Positions 51,373 to 63,377 of a stretch of DNA of 64,000 nucleotides are shown piece by piece (the stretch's first letter is position 1; each line of letters begins with the position of its first letter). This stretch comes from Alteromonas oceanisediminis (lineage in GTDB: Bacteria > Pseudomonadota > Gammaproteobacteria > Enterobacterales > Alteromonadaceae), in the NCBI RefSeq assembly GCF_018474025.1, contig NZ_JAHCTA010000004.1, positions 1-64,000 of the forward strand, given 5' to 3'. The notes below the pieces were generated by a model. It did not search any database. It saw only the letters and a program-made list of their open reading frames with translations, and was not told the DNA's origin. Position numbers and translations under genes: made by a program.

Positions 51373-52041
51373 ATGGAACATCGTTCGATGTACGCTGGTT
51401 CAGCTCAACAGTCTGCATTGCAGACTAACAAAGTATTGCGTAGTACTTATATGTTGCTCGCAATGACGCTGGCATTCAGTGCATTGTGTGCAGGCGTGAC
51501 TATGGCAATTGGCATCGGTCCTTTTGCATCTATCGGCATGACGATCGGTGCATTCATTACGCTATTTATTATTCAGAAGAAAGCCAACTCTGCGGCCGGA
51601 ATAGGTTTGGTGTTCTTGTTTACCGGGCTTATGGGCGGTTCACTGGGTTACATCCTTAACCACTATCTTGCGTTGGCCAATGGTCCTCAGCTCATTGCTC
51701 AGGCGTTAGGTGGCACTGCACTGGTTTTCTTTGCATTATCAGGCTATGCACTCACCACTAAAAAAGACTTCTCCTTCTTAGGTGGGTTTTTAATGGTGGG
51801 CTTAGTGGTGGTGCTTATCGCTGCTATCGCAAACATTTTCTTTGCTGTACCTGCAGTGAGTTTAGCGATAAGTGCGGCAATTGTATTTATTATGTCAGGG
51901 CTTATCCTGTTTGATACCAGCCGCATCATTAATGGCGGTGAGACAAACTATGTGATGGCGACTGTATCATTGTACTTGAGCATCTATAACTTGTTTACTG
52001 CAATGCTCCACCTTCTCGGTGCATTTGGCGGCGATGATTGA
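51373..52041 (+). CDS. yccA: BAX-inhibitor-1 family membrane protein (YccA-like)
   Basis: 222 aa from ATG 51373, with GGAGGG 5 nt upstream. Seven hydrophobic helices and the BI-1/TMBIM terminal signature 'TVSLYLSIYNLFTAMLHLLG'; 'ILFDTSRIINGGETNYVMAT' is the conserved pre-terminal motif. E. coli YccA is an inner-membrane substrate and modulator of the FtsH protease. Followed by a terminator and the tus genes. Confidence 0.95.
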   Translation: MEHRSMYAGSAQQSALQTNKVLRSTYMLLAMTLAFSALCAGVTMAIGIGPFASIGMTIGAFITLFIIQKKANSAAGIGLVFLFTGLMGGSLGYILNHYLALANGPQLIAQALGGTALVFFALSGYALTTKKDFSFLGGFLMVGLVVVLIAAIANIFFAVPAVSLAISAAIVFIMSGLILFDTSRIINGGETNYVMATVSLYLSIYNLFTAMLHLLGAFGGDD

Positions 52042-52064
52042 TTAACGCGCTAATTCTGTTATAA

Positions 52065-52089
52065 AACACCCCTTAATTGGGGTGTTTTT
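52065..52089 (+). terminator. Rho-independent terminator after yccA
   Basis: AAACACCCC with GGGGTGTTT around a 6-nt loop, followed by TTT. It separates yccA from tusD. Confidence 0.85.
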
Positions 52090-52125
52090 GTTTGTGGCCT
52101 CTAAGTCTTATTAGGTTGAGTAGTT

Positions 52126-52482
52126 ATGTCTGTGTCAGTATTGATAACAACGACAGCGCTGAATACGTTGACATCTCAAGATGCCGTTGACTTTGTTCGC
52201 TACGTGCTGAGCAACAAAGGCGGCGTTGAGCAAGTGTTTTTTTATCAAGATGGGGTTGATCACGCCAATGCATTGCGTCGTCCGCTTGGTGACGAATTTA
52301 ATGCGACACGCGCTTGGCATGCACTGGCCGAAGATTTTTCAGTCCCTTTACTGGTCTGCGTTACGGCCGCTGAACGGCGTGGGATTGTGGAAGATAAAAG
52401 CAGCGCATTTCCTTTCAAACAGGTAGGTTTGGGCGAGTTTTTCTCCCGTTTACATCAAAGCGATAAACTGGTGCAATTCTGA
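52126..52482 (+). CDS. tusD: Sulfur relay protein TusD
   Basis: 118 aa of the DsrE/F-like fold. 'SVSVLITTTALNTLTSQDAV' and 'VEQVFFYQDGVDHANALRRP' are typical, and the persulfide Cys lies in 'VPLLVCVTAAERRGI'. TusD takes sulfur from TusA and passes it to TusE for 2-thiouridine in tRNA. Starts the tusDCBE run; 1 bp before tusC. Confidence 0.93.
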   Translation: MSVSVLITTTALNTLTSQDAVDFVRYVLSNKGGVEQVFFYQDGVDHANALRRPLGDEFNATRAWHALAEDFSVPLLVCVTAAERRGIVEDKSSAFPFKQVGLGEFFSRLHQSDKLVQF

Positions 52483-52483
52483 C

Positions 52484-52837
52484 ATGTTGCCGATACTTGT
52501 CATCCTAACGCAAGCGCCTTACTCGAGTCCGTCCAATCAAGACGCATTAGATTTTATTTTAGCGTGTGGGAATTACGGTTTTTCAGCGGCAGTTCTGTTG
52601 ATTGACGATGGTGTGTATCAGCTTGAGCATTGTGAGTCATCGACTGACTATAAAATAAAACAGCCCGGCAAAGTCATAAAGTCATTTAACTTTTTCGACG
52701 TCGAACCCATCTATGTGTGCGCCTCCAGCATACAACAAAGAGGCCGCTCGCCGGCTCTACCGCCCGGGGCACAATTGGTGAGTAAAGATGAGCTTCAGCC
52801 ACTGACGGATGCTTACTCTCATGTGGTGACTTTCTAA
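52484..52837 (+). CDS. tusC: Sulfur relay protein TusC
   Basis: 117 aa, DsrE/F-like fold. 'ILVILTQAPYSSPSNQDALD' and 'ACGNYGFSAAVLLIDDGVYQL' match TusC. 'VEPIYVCASSIQQRG' has a Cys in the usual region. It forms the TusBCD hexamer. One base overlaps the tusB start (TAATG). Confidence 0.92.
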   Translation: MLPILVILTQAPYSSPSNQDALDFILACGNYGFSAAVLLIDDGVYQLEHCESSTDYKIKQPGKVIKSFNFFDVEPIYVCASSIQQRGRSPALPPGAQLVSKDELQPLTDAYSHVVTF

Positions 52838-53142
52838 TGGAATTTGATTCGAAAACCCTGTGGCATGTCACTCAACCCTTCACGCACGACCACAACAATT
52901 GGTTACACTGTATACGTTCTGCACACCACGTGCTTTTGAGTCAAAATGCGGTATACAGCGTCGACGCTTATGTCGAACATTTCAGGCAGCGCTCGCTCAC
53001 GCCGAGCTTGTTCGTCGCAGAGGCGCATGCATTACTGCGCAATGTTAAGGTTGAGACGCTAAAGCGGCGTGATATTACACTACTGTCTAAGGCGGACACG
53101 CATTCGCTGATAAACAGTGCAGCAAAGGTGATACTTCGATGA
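52837..53142 (+). CDS. tusB: Sulfur relay protein TusB
   Basis: 101 aa, the expected size. '[20 protein letters not shown]' replaces the usual 'LH...SP...L..L' start, and '[15 protein letters not shown]' and '[14 protein letters not shown]' follow family pattern. Subunit of TusBCD. Sequence is more diverged than TusC or TusD but position and length are decisive. Overlaps tusE by 4 bp. Confidence 0.85.
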   Translation: MEFDSKTLWHVTQPFTHDHNNWLHCIRSAHHVLLSQNAVYSVDAYVEHFRQRSLTPSLFVAEAHALLRNVKVETLKRRDITLLSKADTHSLINSAAKVILR

Positions 53143-53480
53143 CAGACAACACGCTATTCGTGGACGGCGAGACGTTGGCAACCGACACCGAAGGTTACCT
53201 TAAAGATTATCATCAATGGAATGAAGCAGTGGCGCAGGCTATCGCACAAGTCGATGGGATCGTGCTAACAGCGTCACACTGGGAAGTGATCCATTTTGTG
53301 CGAGAGTTTTATTTGACCTACGATACAAGCCCAGCTATCCGTGCGTTGGTAAAAGCGATGGCGGCATCATTGGGACCAGAAAAGGGAAATAGTCGCTACT
53401 TACACCGACTATTTCCCAAAGGCCCAGCCAAACAGGCAACTAAGCTGGCAGGCTTACCCAAGCCAGCAAAATGCCTGTAG
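53139..53480 (+). CDS. tusE: Sulfur relay protein TusE (DsrC-like)
   Basis: 113 aa. '[20 protein letters not shown]' and '[20 protein letters not shown]' are DsrC-family motifs; the penultimate Cys of 'KPAKCL' is the sulfur-carrying residue. It relays sulfur from TusBCD to MnmA for tRNA thiolation. In E. coli tusE sits alone beside yccA; here tusDCB is in the same run. Confidence 0.95.
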   Translation: MTDNTLFVDGETLATDTEGYLKDYHQWNEAVAQAIAQVDGIVLTASHWEVIHFVREFYLTYDTSPAIRALVKAMAASLGPEKGNSRYLHRLFPKGPAKQATKLAGLPKPAKCL

Positions 53481-53499
53481 CGCGAGCACTGACCGATCA

Positions 53500-54804
<1,305 letters not shown>

Positions 54805-55173
54805 CTATCCTTTAAATAAGTGCACTGCCAATCCGGCAGCAGCAAGACATAACATGACATTCAGCACAATATTCGCGAATGCTTTTAACCACTCTCCATG
54901 CTGCAGCAATAGCAGTGTATCGTAGGAAAATGTTGAAAAAGTTGTCAATGCGCCTAGCATCCCGATGGCAAGAAAAGCTCGGCTGGGACTTGGCTCTAGG
55001 TCAGTGTGTTGCATAAGGGCGTAGAAAACACCCAATAGGAACGAACCGACAACATTAACCGCCAGTGTACCAAAGGGTAAACCTTTTCCAAACCACTGTT
55101 CGCAACGCATTGTTATGAACCAACGTAAACACGCACCTATTGCACCGCCCAGTGCTATATAAATGTAGGTCAT
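54805..55173 (-). CDS. crcB: Fluoride channel CrcB/Fluc
   Basis: 122 aa, four hydrophobic helices. 'GGAIGACLRWFITM' and 'FGTLAVNVVGSFLLGVFYAL' and 'GALTTFSTFSYDTLLLLQ' are the Fluc signatures (conserved Asn and the FxxxF phenylalanine box region). It exports fluoride passively as a dual-topology dimer. It overlaps the rarA stop by 4 bp and is inserted between rarA and serS relative to E. coli. No fluoride riboswitch is seen before it. Confidence 0.94.
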   Translation of the reverse strand: MTYIYIALGGAIGACLRWFITMRCEQWFGKGLPFGTLAVNVVGSFLLGVFYALMQHTDLEPSPSRAFLAIGMLGALTTFSTFSYDTLLLLQHGEWLKAFANIVLNVMLCLAAAGLAVHLFKG

Positions 55174-56498
55174 GAGCGATCTTTATCAGCGAACTGCTGG
55201 TCGAGTGACGCCAAAAACGCCTGCTTTTCCGCCAGCTTTTTTTCCAGCCCCCGAGGCTGAGGCTGATAAAAACGGCCTTCAACCCCATCAGGTAGGTAGG
55301 ACTCACCCGCAGCGTAAGCATGAGGTTCATTGTGCGCGTAACGGTAGCCTTTGCCGTGCTCCATGGATTGACTCAGTTTGGTGGGCGCATTGCGTAAGTG
55401 ATTGGGAACCGGCGCATGTGCAAAATCCGCAGCGGCGCGTTTAGCCGCTTTGAAAGCGTTGTACACGGCATTGCTTTTTGGCGCTAATGCACAATATACA
55501 ATCGCTTGCGCGATCGCTCTTTCACCCTCTGCGGCGCCGACGCGGTGGAACACATCCCAACTAGATAAACAAATATCAATCGCCCTCGGGTCGGCATTGC
55601 CAATATCTTCTGACGCAATCGCCAACAGACGCCTTGCAATAACCGTTGCCTCACAGCCAGACTGCAAAAGGCGAGCAAAATAAAATAATGCACCGTCAAC
55701 GGACGAACCGCGTACCGACTTATGAAACGCAGATAAATGGTCGTAAAGATGGTCGCCATTTTTGTCAAATAACTGAACGTTCTCACCCGAGCTTTGCGTC
55801 ACATGCTCAACCGTGATTTCACTACCCTCGCATAACTGCGCGGCAAGTTCCAATTGCGTCAGCAATCGTCGTCCATCGCCAGCACTCATGCGAATCAATG
55901 CCGTTCTGGCTTTGTCAGTGGCCGTGACACGGTTTGACCCGCTGAGGCGGGCTAATGCACGGTCAATAAGCTGCTGCAAATCAATGTCATCCAGCGTCTT
56001 GAGCACGAATACGCGAGCTCTTGAGAGCAGTGCGTTATTCAATGAGAAAGCCGGATTTTCTGTGGTCGCGCCGATAAATTGGATCAAGCCCGATTCAATA
56101 TGAGGTAAAAAAGCGTCCTGCTGACTTTTATTGAAACGATGTACCTCATCCACAAACACGAGCGTACGCTGCTGCATCGCCTGACGCTGTTTTGCTTGCT
56201 CGATGGCATGACGGATTTCTTTAACACCGTCTGTCACCGCAGAGATGCGAACAATATGACTTTGACTGGTAGTGGCAATCAATTCAGCCAGAGTGGTTTT
56301 GCCAGTGCCCGGCGGCCCCCACAAAATCATTGAAATGGCACTCTGCTGCTTAATGATTTGTGCAATAGGCTTGTTGTCGGCCAGTAAGTGTCGTTGACCC
56401 AGCACGTCATCCAGCTGCTGAGGCCGCAGCAGCGCAGCTAGTGGAGCATGCGGTTGTGGGTCCTCAAAATCAAACGCCGGGCTGTCGTTGGTCGTCAA
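55170..56498 (-). CDS. rarA: Replication-associated recombination protein A (RarA/MgsA)
   Basis: 442 aa, AAA+ ATPase. Walker A 'WGPPGTGKTTLAELIA', Walker B 'LVFVDEVHRFNKSQQDAF', sensor 'IGATTENPAFSLNNALLSRA', and the C-terminal domain with 'ASEDIGNADPRAIDICLSSW'. It acts at stalled replication forks. Its start overlaps the lolA end by 29 bp; ATG 56498 is the only good candidate. Confidence 0.96.
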   Translation of the reverse strand: MTTNDSPAFDFEDPQPHAPLAALLRPQQLDDVLGQRHLLADNKPIAQIIKQQSAISMILWGPPGTGKTTLAELIATTSQSHIVRISAVTDGVKEIRHAIEQAKQRQAMQQRTLVFVDEVHRFNKSQQDAFLPHIESGLIQFIGATTENPAFSLNNALLSRARVFVLKTLDDIDLQQLIDRALARLSGSNRVTATDKARTALIRMSAGDGRRLLTQLELAAQLCEGSEITVEHVTQSSGENVQLFDKNGDHLYDHLSAFHKSVRGSSVDGALFYFARLLQSGCEATVIARRLLAIASEDIGNADPRAIDICLSSWDVFHRVGAAEGERAIAQAIVYCALAPKSNAVYNAFKAAKRAAADFAHAPVPNHLRNAPTKLSQSMEHGKGYRYAHNEPHAYAAGESYLPDGVEGRFYQPQPRGLEKKLAEKQAFLASLDQQFADKDRS

Positions 56499-57108
56499 GA
56501 TAGAAGCCCTCTGGAACGGTCAAAATAAATGTGTTCGCGTCGCCTAAGGGAACGTTTTGCCTCACATTTGTGAAAGCAAGCATACTGGTTTGCCCTTGCG
56601 CGTCTAAACTCTTTAGCGAGGTTATTCTGTTTTGGTCATTTAGCACCAACGTTAAAGACATAATCTGCGACCGTTCTTTCGCGGTAATGGAAAAACCGTT
56701 ATCGACCCGCGAGATGTCAAACGCGTGCCAATCATCCGCATTATTGCTGGTGAGCAACATCATTGGATTGTTTTGCATCGCGGTTTGTTGATCAACCACC
56801 GACACTTGCTCAACGAAATAATCAATTTGCCAGACGGCGTCTCCGTCAGCGACCAATAAAATTTCATCCGGCGCGGTTGTATGCCAGCGCAGTAAATTGG
56901 GTTGCGCCATACTGATTTTTCCTTCGGCCTGATGCACCTCATTACCTTGCGCATCAACCACCGTTTGGTTGAAATCAGCCATGTAGGTATTGATCCCTCT
57001 CAGTACAGTTTGCAACGCTTCCGCTGCATCAGTTTTGTCGCTACCAAAGGCGTTGTAACTCAGGCTGCAAGCGGCGATTGTAATGATTTTCAGACAGTGT
57101 TTTATCAT
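56470..57108 (-). CDS. lolA: Outer-membrane lipoprotein carrier LolA
   Basis: 212 aa. A signal peptide (MIKHCLKIITIAACSLSYNAFGS) precedes the LolA domain: 'MADFNQTVVDAQGNEVHQAE', 'MAQPNLLRWHTTAPDEILLV', 'ADGDAVWQIDYFVEQVSV'. It ferries lipoproteins from LolCDE to LolB through the periplasm. It follows ftsK by 1 bp. Confidence 0.95.
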   Translation of the reverse strand: MIKHCLKIITIAACSLSYNAFGSDKTDAAEALQTVLRGINTYMADFNQTVVDAQGNEVHQAEGKISMAQPNLLRWHTTAPDEILLVADGDAVWQIDYFVEQVSVVDQQTAMQNNPMMLLTSNNADDWHAFDISRVDNGFSITAKERSQIMSLTLVLNDQNRITSLKSLDAQGQTSMLAFTNVRQNVPLGDANTFILTVPEGFYLDDQRQPGV

Positions 57109-57109
57109 A

Positions 57110-59566
57110 TTAGTCTCTTGGCGGGGGTGGAGGTGCTAGCACTTCGCGATTTCCGTTGTGCCCTGACGCAGTTACGACGCCACTTAATTCCATTTGTTCA
57201 ACTATTCTTGCGGCGCGATTGTAACCAATTCTGAATTTACGCTGCACGCTACTGACGGAAACTTTGCGTGATTGCGTAACAAACGCGACCGCTTCATCAT
57301 AAAACGCATCCATTTCCTGATCGCCGCCCTCAGGCTGCTCGCCAGGGAGTAAAATGTCTGCGCTTGCTTCACCATTTAAAATTTCGTCAATGTACTCAGG
57401 TTCTCCCCGCGCTTTCCAGTCAGCCACAACGGCATGTACCTCGTGATCATCCACAAAAGCGCCGTGAACCCGTGTTGGCACCGCAGTTCCTGGTGGCAGA
57501 TACAACATATCACCCGCACCCAGCAGAGCTTCAGCACCTTGCTGGTCAAGGATAGTGCGCGAGTCAATTTTACTCGACACCTGAAAGGCAATTCGGGTGG
57601 GAATATTCGCTTTAATCAATCCCGTGATCACGTCTACTGAAGGGCGCTGCGTCGCTAACACTAAGTGTATCCCCGCAGCCCTGGCTTTTTGGGCGATGCG
57701 CGCGATGAGCTCTTCAACTTTCTTGCCGACAATCATCATCATGTCAGCAAATTCGTCGACTACCACGACGATAGCCGGTAATTTTTCAAGATCTGGGGCT
57801 TCTTCCAGCATGCTCTCTTCAGAGCGCCAGAGCGGATCTTTAATTGGCTCACCAGCCTCAATCGCGGCGAGCACCTTACTGTTGTAACCTTTAAGGTTAC
57901 GCACGCCCAGCTCTGACATCAGCCGATAGCGACGTTCCATTTCTCCAACACACCATCTCAGCGCATTGGCGGCCTCTTTCATGTCGGTAACAACTTCGGC
58001 GAGTAAGTGAGGGATCCCTTCATACACAGACAGTTCAAGCATTTTCGGATCGATCATGATCATGCGCACGTCTTCGGGCTTTGATTTATACAGTAAGCTC
58101 AAGATCATGACATTAACGCCGACTGATTTCCCTGAGCCTGTCGTACCCGCAACCAATAGGTGAGGCATTTTCGCCAAATCAACTATCACAGGTTTACCCG
58201 AAATATCAGCGCCCAATACCATGGTTAGTGCTGATGCATTTGACTGAAAGGCTTCACATGAAATCACTTCACTTAAGCGCACCATCTCACGGTTTTTATT
58301 GGGCAATTCAAGGCCGATCACCGACTTACCCGGTATGACTTCAACAACGCGCACGGAAATAGCCGACATCGCCCGAGCCAGATCTTTTGACAACGCCGTG
58401 ATCTTACTCACTTTAACGCCGGGGGCGAGATCCAGCTCAAATCGAGTGATTACCGGGCCTGGGTATACACCCACTACAACTGCCTCGATGTTAAAGTCAG
58501 CCAATTTCTGCTCGACAAGTCGCGATACCGCGTCAAGTTCTTCCGCTGAAATTGGATTCTCATGCTTGTCTGCTCGTTCTAGCAAATCAAACGATGGCAT
58601 CGGTGTCACGGGCGGCGCCGTCACACTGACTTCGTCTTTAAGGTCTTCAACGGGCCGCTGCGTGGGCGGTGTCGATGTGTTTGCAGACTGAGCGGGCTGA
58701 TTTACAAGTTCTTTTTGTTCGCTGTGTTCACGATCAACATGGCGACGCTTTGCGAACTTCTCTTTCAGTGTATCTAAACGGCTAACGGCCGGAGTGTCAA
58801 CGTCATTACTCGATGAACTATGTTCTGTCTGAGCGGAGAAAACTTCCTCTGGGATGGTAAAATGAGGCGTTTTTCTCGTTTCTTCGCTGGACGGAGATGC
58901 ACGCATACTGGTGATATTGACGGTGCTATTGCCAGCTTGCTCAGACCCGTTTTTGAGCTGAGGTAATCTTAACGCCGGTATCGATTGGGGTAATGCAGCG
59001 AGTTTTCGCCCGCCGTTTAATACGCCGGCACCTAAACCATCAATAACACCTAACCACGAAAGCCCCGTCATCAAAGTGAAACCCGTGCAGAAAAAGCACA
59101 GTAACAATAAAATGGTACCGGCGGTATTAAAATAGGGGATCAGAGCGCTACTGATAATATCACCGACCATACCCCCCGCGGAAAAGCTATAGATGTCATC
59201 GAAATTGATACTGGCTAGCCCTGTCAGGCCCAGTGCCAGCAATAACGTTCCGATAATACGCAAGCCAATCGCGAGATAATCAAGTTCAGAAAGCTGCTTA
59301 ACATGGTGAAACAGGAACCAGCCCAGAAACGCACACGCGAAGGGTATGGCATACGCCAGATAGCCGAAACCAAAAAGAAGAATATCAGCAGCCCATGCGC
59401 CAGTGGCACCGACCCAGTTGCGGATATCGGTTTGCAGCCCAACCTGACTCCAGCCAGGATCGGCAGGGTGAAATGTGGCCACAGCTAACAGCAAAAAGAA
59501 TGAGAATGTGCACGCCAGCATCATACCCACTTCAAATAAACGTTGTACGCCAGTCAATCGCGTCAT
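57110..59566 (-). CDS. ftsK: DNA translocase FtsK
   Basis: 818 aa, shorter than E. coli FtsK (1329) because the linker (about 190-330) is short, as in Shewanella and Pseudomonas. Four N-terminal transmembrane helices (about 12-165), then motor domain with Walker A '[17 protein letters not shown]' near 480, Walker B '[14 protein letters not shown]', and winged gamma domain '[20 protein letters not shown]' for KOPS recognition. It pumps DNA at the septum for XerCD resolution at dif. Confidence 0.97.
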   Translation of the reverse strand: MTRLTGVQRLFEVGMMLACTFSFFLLLAVATFHPADPGWSQVGLQTDIRNWVGATGAWAADILLFGFGYLAYAIPFACAFLGWFLFHHVKQLSELDYLAIGLRIIGTLLLALGLTGLASINFDDIYSFSAGGMVGDIISSALIPYFNTAGTILLLLCFFCTGFTLMTGLSWLGVIDGLGAGVLNGGRKLAALPQSIPALRLPQLKNGSEQAGNSTVNITSMRASPSSEETRKTPHFTIPEEVFSAQTEHSSSSNDVDTPAVSRLDTLKEKFAKRRHVDREHSEQKELVNQPAQSANTSTPPTQRPVEDLKDEVSVTAPPVTPMPSFDLLERADKHENPISAEELDAVSRLVEQKLADFNIEAVVVGVYPGPVITRFELDLAPGVKVSKITALSKDLARAMSAISVRVVEVIPGKSVIGLELPNKNREMVRLSEVISCEAFQSNASALTMVLGADISGKPVIVDLAKMPHLLVAGTTGSGKSVGVNVMILSLLYKSKPEDVRMIMIDPKMLELSVYEGIPHLLAEVVTDMKEAANALRWCVGEMERRYRLMSELGVRNLKGYNSKVLAAIEAGEPIKDPLWRSEESMLEEAPDLEKLPAIVVVVDEFADMMMIVGKKVEELIARIAQKARAAGIHLVLATQRPSVDVITGLIKANIPTRIAFQVSSKIDSRTILDQQGAEALLGAGDMLYLPPGTAVPTRVHGAFVDDHEVHAVVADWKARGEPEYIDEILNGEASADILLPGEQPEGGDQEMDAFYDEAVAFVTQSRKVSVSSVQRKFRIGYNRAARIVEQMELSGVVTASGHNGNREVLAPPPPPRD

Positions 59567-59733
59567 AACTCTACATCATTTTCTTAAATTGTCGCCTGCG
59601 ATACGCAAAAATAGCTCACTAGGCAGATGGATAGCGCAAAGCCTAGTCGCTAGCGAGGTGCTTATTAGGCTGAAAAGAATATCATAAGGCGTATCGATAC
59701 TCTGCATAAATTCGTCACAAACAAAGCCGCCTA

Positions 59734-60219
59734 TCACTTTACATTAATGTGCACTTGTGTCGTCGCTTTCACCTCTTCCATAACCACATAGGTTCGCGAT
59801 TCACTCACACCGGGAAGACGCAGCAATGTGTCACCGAGTAGGCGGCGATAACTGGACATATCGGCAACACGTGTTTTTAACAAAAAGTCAAAGTTACCGG
59901 ATACCAGATGGCATTCTTGAATATCTTCATGTTTTTGCACCGCCGCAGAAAATTCTGCAAAGATATCGACCGACGTTTTCGTTAATGTGATCTCAACGAA
60001 CACCAACATGGCAGCCCCCAGCTTTTCCGGATCGACCATGGCTCGATATCCAGTGATGTACCCTTGGCTCTCCAGTCGCTTAACACGCTCAAGGCAGGGG
60101 CTGGCGCTTAAACCAATTTTCTTGGCCAGCTCGACATTGGATAATCGACCATCAATCTGCAACTCAATGAGTATGCGACGGTCAATCCTATCCAAGCTTT
60201 TTGGGGTTTTTGTTAGCAT
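59734..60219 (-). CDS. lrp: Leucine-responsive regulator Lrp
   Basis: 161 aa. Helix-turn-helix 'LDRIDRRILIELQIDGRLSN' and 'GLSASPCLERVKRLESQGYI', then RAM domain with 'CHLVSGNFDFLLKTRVADM'. The match and the ftsK neighbour identify the global Lrp. It is divergent from ald, which Lrp/AldR-type regulators commonly control. The 167 bp to ftsK hold an AGCCTA/TAGGCT inverted repeat and no gene. Confidence 0.96.
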   Translation of the reverse strand: MLTKTPKSLDRIDRRILIELQIDGRLSNVELAKKIGLSASPCLERVKRLESQGYITGYRAMVDPEKLGAAMLVFVEITLTKTSVDIFAEFSAAVQKHEDIQECHLVSGNFDFLLKTRVADMSSYRRLLGDTLLRLPGVSESRTYVVMEEVKATTQVHINVK

Positions 60220-60343
60220 AGATTATTTTGATTATCAGGGTATTCTCCAAATATTAATCTATAATCTCTCATTATTCAGTGCTTTATTTGACTTTTTTCT
60301 CAGTATACTGCGCACGTTTTTTATTTAACAAAAGGTTTACGTA

Positions 60344-61474
60344 ATGTTGGTAGGTGTACCTAAGGAAATTAAGAATCATGAGTATCGCGTTGGTCTTACA
60401 CCTGCGGCGGTAAAAGAGTTTGTCGCGCACGGTCACAAAGTCATCATTGAGACCGACGCTGGCGCTGCCATTGGGTTCGACAATGCGATGTATATCGAAG
60501 CGGGTGCAGAGATTGTCGATTCGCCCGAGATCGTTTTTGAGCGCGCGGAACTGATCATCAAAGTTAAAGAGCCGCAACCTAACGAGTGCAAAATGTTGCG
60601 CGAAGGCCAAACATTGTATACCTACCTGCATTTAGCCCCTGATCCAACGCAGACCAAGTTGCTTGTGGAGTCTGGTGCGACCTGTATTGCTTACGAAACC
60701 GTAACGGATGCGCGCGGCGGCCTACCGCTGTTAGCACCAATGAGTGAAGTGGCAGGTCGTATGGCTGTGCAGGCCGGCGCACACTATCTTGAAAAAGCGC
60801 ATGGCGGCAGTGGCACCTTGTTAGGTGGCGTTCCAGGCGTAGCGCCAGGTAAGGTCTTGATCATCGGTGGTGGTGTTGTGGGTACAAATGCGGCAAAAAT
60901 GGCCATCGGTCTAGGCGCTGATGTCACTATACTTGACCGTTCTTTACCGCGTTTACGTGAGCTTGACGATATTTTTGGTAATCAATTGAAAACCGTCTAC
61001 TCAACGGTTGATGCAATTGAGCATTACTCATCCAAAGCTGATTTAGTCGTAGGCGCGGTGTTGATACCCGGCGCGGCGGCTCCAAAGCTGTTGAACACCG
61101 ACCATATTGCCAACATGAAGCAAGGCTCAGTGCTTGTCGATGTTGCGATTGACCAGGGTGGGTGTTTTCAGACATCGCGTGCGACTACGCACCAAGACCC
61201 TGTTTACATCGTCGATGGTGTTGTGCACTACTGCGTAGCGAATATGCCGGGTGGCGTTGCACGCACTTCAACCATGGCGCTAAACAATGCCACCATGCCT
61301 TTCGGGCTTGCGTTAGCGAATAAAGGTCCGAAACGCGCGATGCTGGAGAACCCTCACCTGCTGAATGGATTGAATGTGCATAAGGGTAAGGTGACTTATA
61401 GCGCCGTTATGGAAGCGCTCGGTGAACAATTGTCGCTTGAATATCAAGAGGCCGGCGCGGCCCTGAGTTTGTAG
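60344..61474 (+). CDS. ald: Alanine dehydrogenase
   Basis: 376 aa. '[20 protein letters not shown]', '[11 protein letters not shown]' (catalytic His), Lys in '[11 protein letters not shown]', NAD-binding '[20 protein letters not shown]', and '[20 protein letters not shown]'. It reversibly deaminates L-alanine to pyruvate and ammonia with NAD. Divergent from lrp across a 124-bp AT-rich region that probably holds Lrp sites. A hairpin follows its stop. Confidence 0.97.
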   Translation: MLVGVPKEIKNHEYRVGLTPAAVKEFVAHGHKVIIETDAGAAIGFDNAMYIEAGAEIVDSPEIVFERAELIIKVKEPQPNECKMLREGQTLYTYLHLAPDPTQTKLLVESGATCIAYETVTDARGGLPLLAPMSEVAGRMAVQAGAHYLEKAHGGSGTLLGGVPGVAPGKVLIIGGGVVGTNAAKMAIGLGADVTILDRSLPRLRELDDIFGNQLKTVYSTVDAIEHYSSKADLVVGAVLIPGAAAPKLLNTDHIANMKQGSVLVDVAIDQGGCFQTSRATTHQDPVYIVDGVVHYCVANMPGGVARTSTMALNNATMPFGLALANKGPKRAMLENPHLLNGLNVHKGKVTYSAVMEALGEQLSLEYQEAGAALSL

Positions 61475-61485
61475 ACAACGACAAC

Positions 61486-61513
61486 ATTGCGGCGGCTATC
61501 GCGTCGCCGCAAT
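61486..61513 (+). terminator. Candidate terminator between ald and pyrF
   Basis: ATTGCGGCG-N10-CGCCGCAAT, a perfect 9-bp GC-rich stem between the convergent genes, its right arm inside the last pyrF codons. Only a short T-run (TTGTT) follows. Confidence 0.45.
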
Positions 61514-62200
61514 TTGTTCATTGATAGTACGTAATGCCGACACGGGATCGTTGGCTTTCGTGATAGGTCGGCCTACCACCATATAGTCAACACCGTAATT
61601 GATTGCGTCTTCAGGCGTCACGATACGAGTTTGATCGTCAGCTGAAGAGCCTGCAGGTCGTATTCCGGGTGTTACCAGTTGAAAATCGTTCGGCAGTTGA
61701 TGTCTGAGCATCTGCGCCTCTTGCGCTGAACACACCACACCATCCAACCCGCTTTGTTTACTCAACACCGCCAGTTTCAATACTTGCTGCTCAATACTGA
61801 TCCCGCCAACCACATCATCAAGCTGCATTTGATCCATACTGGTTAATACGGTCACTGCAATCAGTTTTACCTTGCTTGCACCGTGAGCATCTAACGCTTC
61901 ACGCGTGTGTGACATCATTTTCTGGCCACCGGAAGCATGCACATTGACCATCCAAACACCCAAGTCGGCTGCTGCGATACACGCTTTTGCGACGGTGTTG
62001 GGAATATCGTGGAATTTCAAATCGAGAAATACATCAAAACCAGACGCCACCAAGTGCTTTACAAGCGCGGGCCCTTCGTGTGTGAACAATTGTTTACCCA
62101 CTTTTAAACGGCATTCAGACGGGTTAAGTTTTTCTACCAATTGATCAACTTGCTGCCTAGTATCAAAGTCTAATGCAACAATGACCTTAGGATCGTTCAT
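61496..62200 (-). CDS. pyrF: Orotidine-5'-phosphate decarboxylase
   Basis: 234 aa from ATG 62200 (GGAG 9 nt upstream); ATG 62215 overlapping lapB is an alternative. '[20 protein letters not shown]', catalytic '[14 protein letters not shown]' (DxKxxDIPNT), and '[18 protein letters not shown]' for phosphate binding. It makes UMP from OMP. Last gene of the ihfB-lapA-lapB-pyrF order shared with E. coli. Confidence 0.97.
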   Translation of the reverse strand: MNDPKVIVALDFDTRQQVDQLVEKLNPSECRLKVGKQLFTHEGPALVKHLVASGFDVFLDLKFHDIPNTVAKACIAAADLGVWMVNVHASGGQKMMSHTREALDAHGASKVKLIAVTVLTSMDQMQLDDVVGGISIEQQVLKLAVLSKQSGLDGVVCSAQEAQMLRHQLPNDFQLVTPGIRPAGSSADDQTRIVTPEDAINYGVDYMVVGRPITKANDPVSALRTINEQIAATR

Positions 62201-62204
62201 AGTA

Positions 62205-63374
62205 CTATTCTCCATCTAATCCTTTAATAGGTTTTACCACGCCCCACTTTTTGCATGAAGGACATAACCAATACACTTTTCGCCCCGAAAAACCGCAGTT
62301 TCCACACCGATACTTCGGACGTTGTAACATTTGCTGCTCAACCAAACCTTTCAACAACGCCAAGCTACTCGTGCTTTCGTCCAGTTGTTGATTTTGAATG
62401 TACAAACGCATTAATGTGGCAAAGCCTTTCATAGTGGGTTTTTTGCGTAATTGTTCGTAAAGCATCTTGGTCGCTTCGTCCACCTCGCCGCGCCTTGCCA
62501 TGACATTGACTTTGGCAAGGTATGCCGCTGCACTATTGCCGCCATGCTGATCAATAATACGTTCAAACTGTTGCCAATCCTGAGTGCCCTCTGCGCATTG
62601 TTCCAGCAGTGGGATGGCTTCACTCATCCAATTGATGTCTCGCTGAGCGACTTGCGTCAAACACTCGAAACCATCCTGAAAAGCGCCTTTATCAATCGCA
62701 AGTTTGCCCAACATCAACCAAGGTCTGACGGCTTTTTCGTCTGAAGCAACGGCTTTTTGTAGACTTTCAGCAGCGGATATTTGCTCACCTTTATCCAGCG
62801 CTTTCTGAGCTTTTTCACAGTAGAAATGCGCTAAGCGCACATGAATGTCATTGTTGTCACCATGGCAGTCGACCATTCGCTCGGCGAGGTCAATTGCCCT
62901 ATCCCACTCTTTCGTGGTTTGATAAATTTTGAACAAACTTTGCTGGGCATTAAGATAATGCTTGTCACTATTCAGCAGTTGTAAGTAGGCGTTTTCAGCA
63001 CGTTCCAGAAAACCTGCCTGCGTATAGTCTCTGCCGAGTTCGCGTAACGCGTTTTCGCGTTGCATGGGTTGAATTTCATCGCGGCTAACCAGATTTTGAT
63101 GTACACGAATGGCGCGATCTATTTCGCCGCGATGCCGGAAGAAATTACCCATAGCAATGTGCGTTTCGACCGTATCATTGTTCAGATCGATCATTTTAAT
63201 CAGCGTATCAACGGCCTTATCAGGCTGCTCTGACAGGAGAAAGTTGAGGCCACGATAATAGTGCTTAGACAGTATGCTTGATTGTTTACGCTGCGCCTGA
63301 CGCAAACTGTTCCGCCCCATCACCCAGCCGTATCCGACAGCAATTGGAAGCAACAAAAACAACAGTTCTAACAT
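62205..63374 (-). CDS. lapB: Lipopolysaccharide assembly protein LapB
   Basis: 389 aa. An N-terminal transmembrane helix ([18 protein letters not shown]) precedes about nine TPR units on the cytoplasmic side and a rubredoxin-like zinc site '[20 protein letters not shown]' (two CxxC). It regulates LpxC turnover by FtsH (YciM). Begins 4 bp after lapA. Confidence 0.97.
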   Translation of the reverse strand: MLELLFLLLPIAVGYGWVMGRNSLRQAQRKQSSILSKHYYRGLNFLLSEQPDKAVDTLIKMIDLNNDTVETHIAMGNFFRHRGEIDRAIRVHQNLVSRDEIQPMQRENALRELGRDYTQAGFLERAENAYLQLLNSDKHYLNAQQSLFKIYQTTKEWDRAIDLAERMVDCHGDNNDIHVRLAHFYCEKAQKALDKGEQISAAESLQKAVASDEKAVRPWLMLGKLAIDKGAFQDGFECLTQVAQRDINWMSEAIPLLEQCAEGTQDWQQFERIIDQHGGNSAAAYLAKVNVMARRGEVDEATKMLYEQLRKKPTMKGFATLMRLYIQNQQLDESTSSLALLKGLVEQQMLQRPKYRCGNCGFSGRKVYWLCPSCKKWGVVKPIKGLDGE

Positions 63375-63377
63375 GCG

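Noticed and set aside
59567-59733. AGCCTA/TAGGCT inverted repeat around GCTAGC between ftsK and lrp, considered as a terminator.
   Set aside because: Long interior, no T-run in the direction of lrp; left unassigned.
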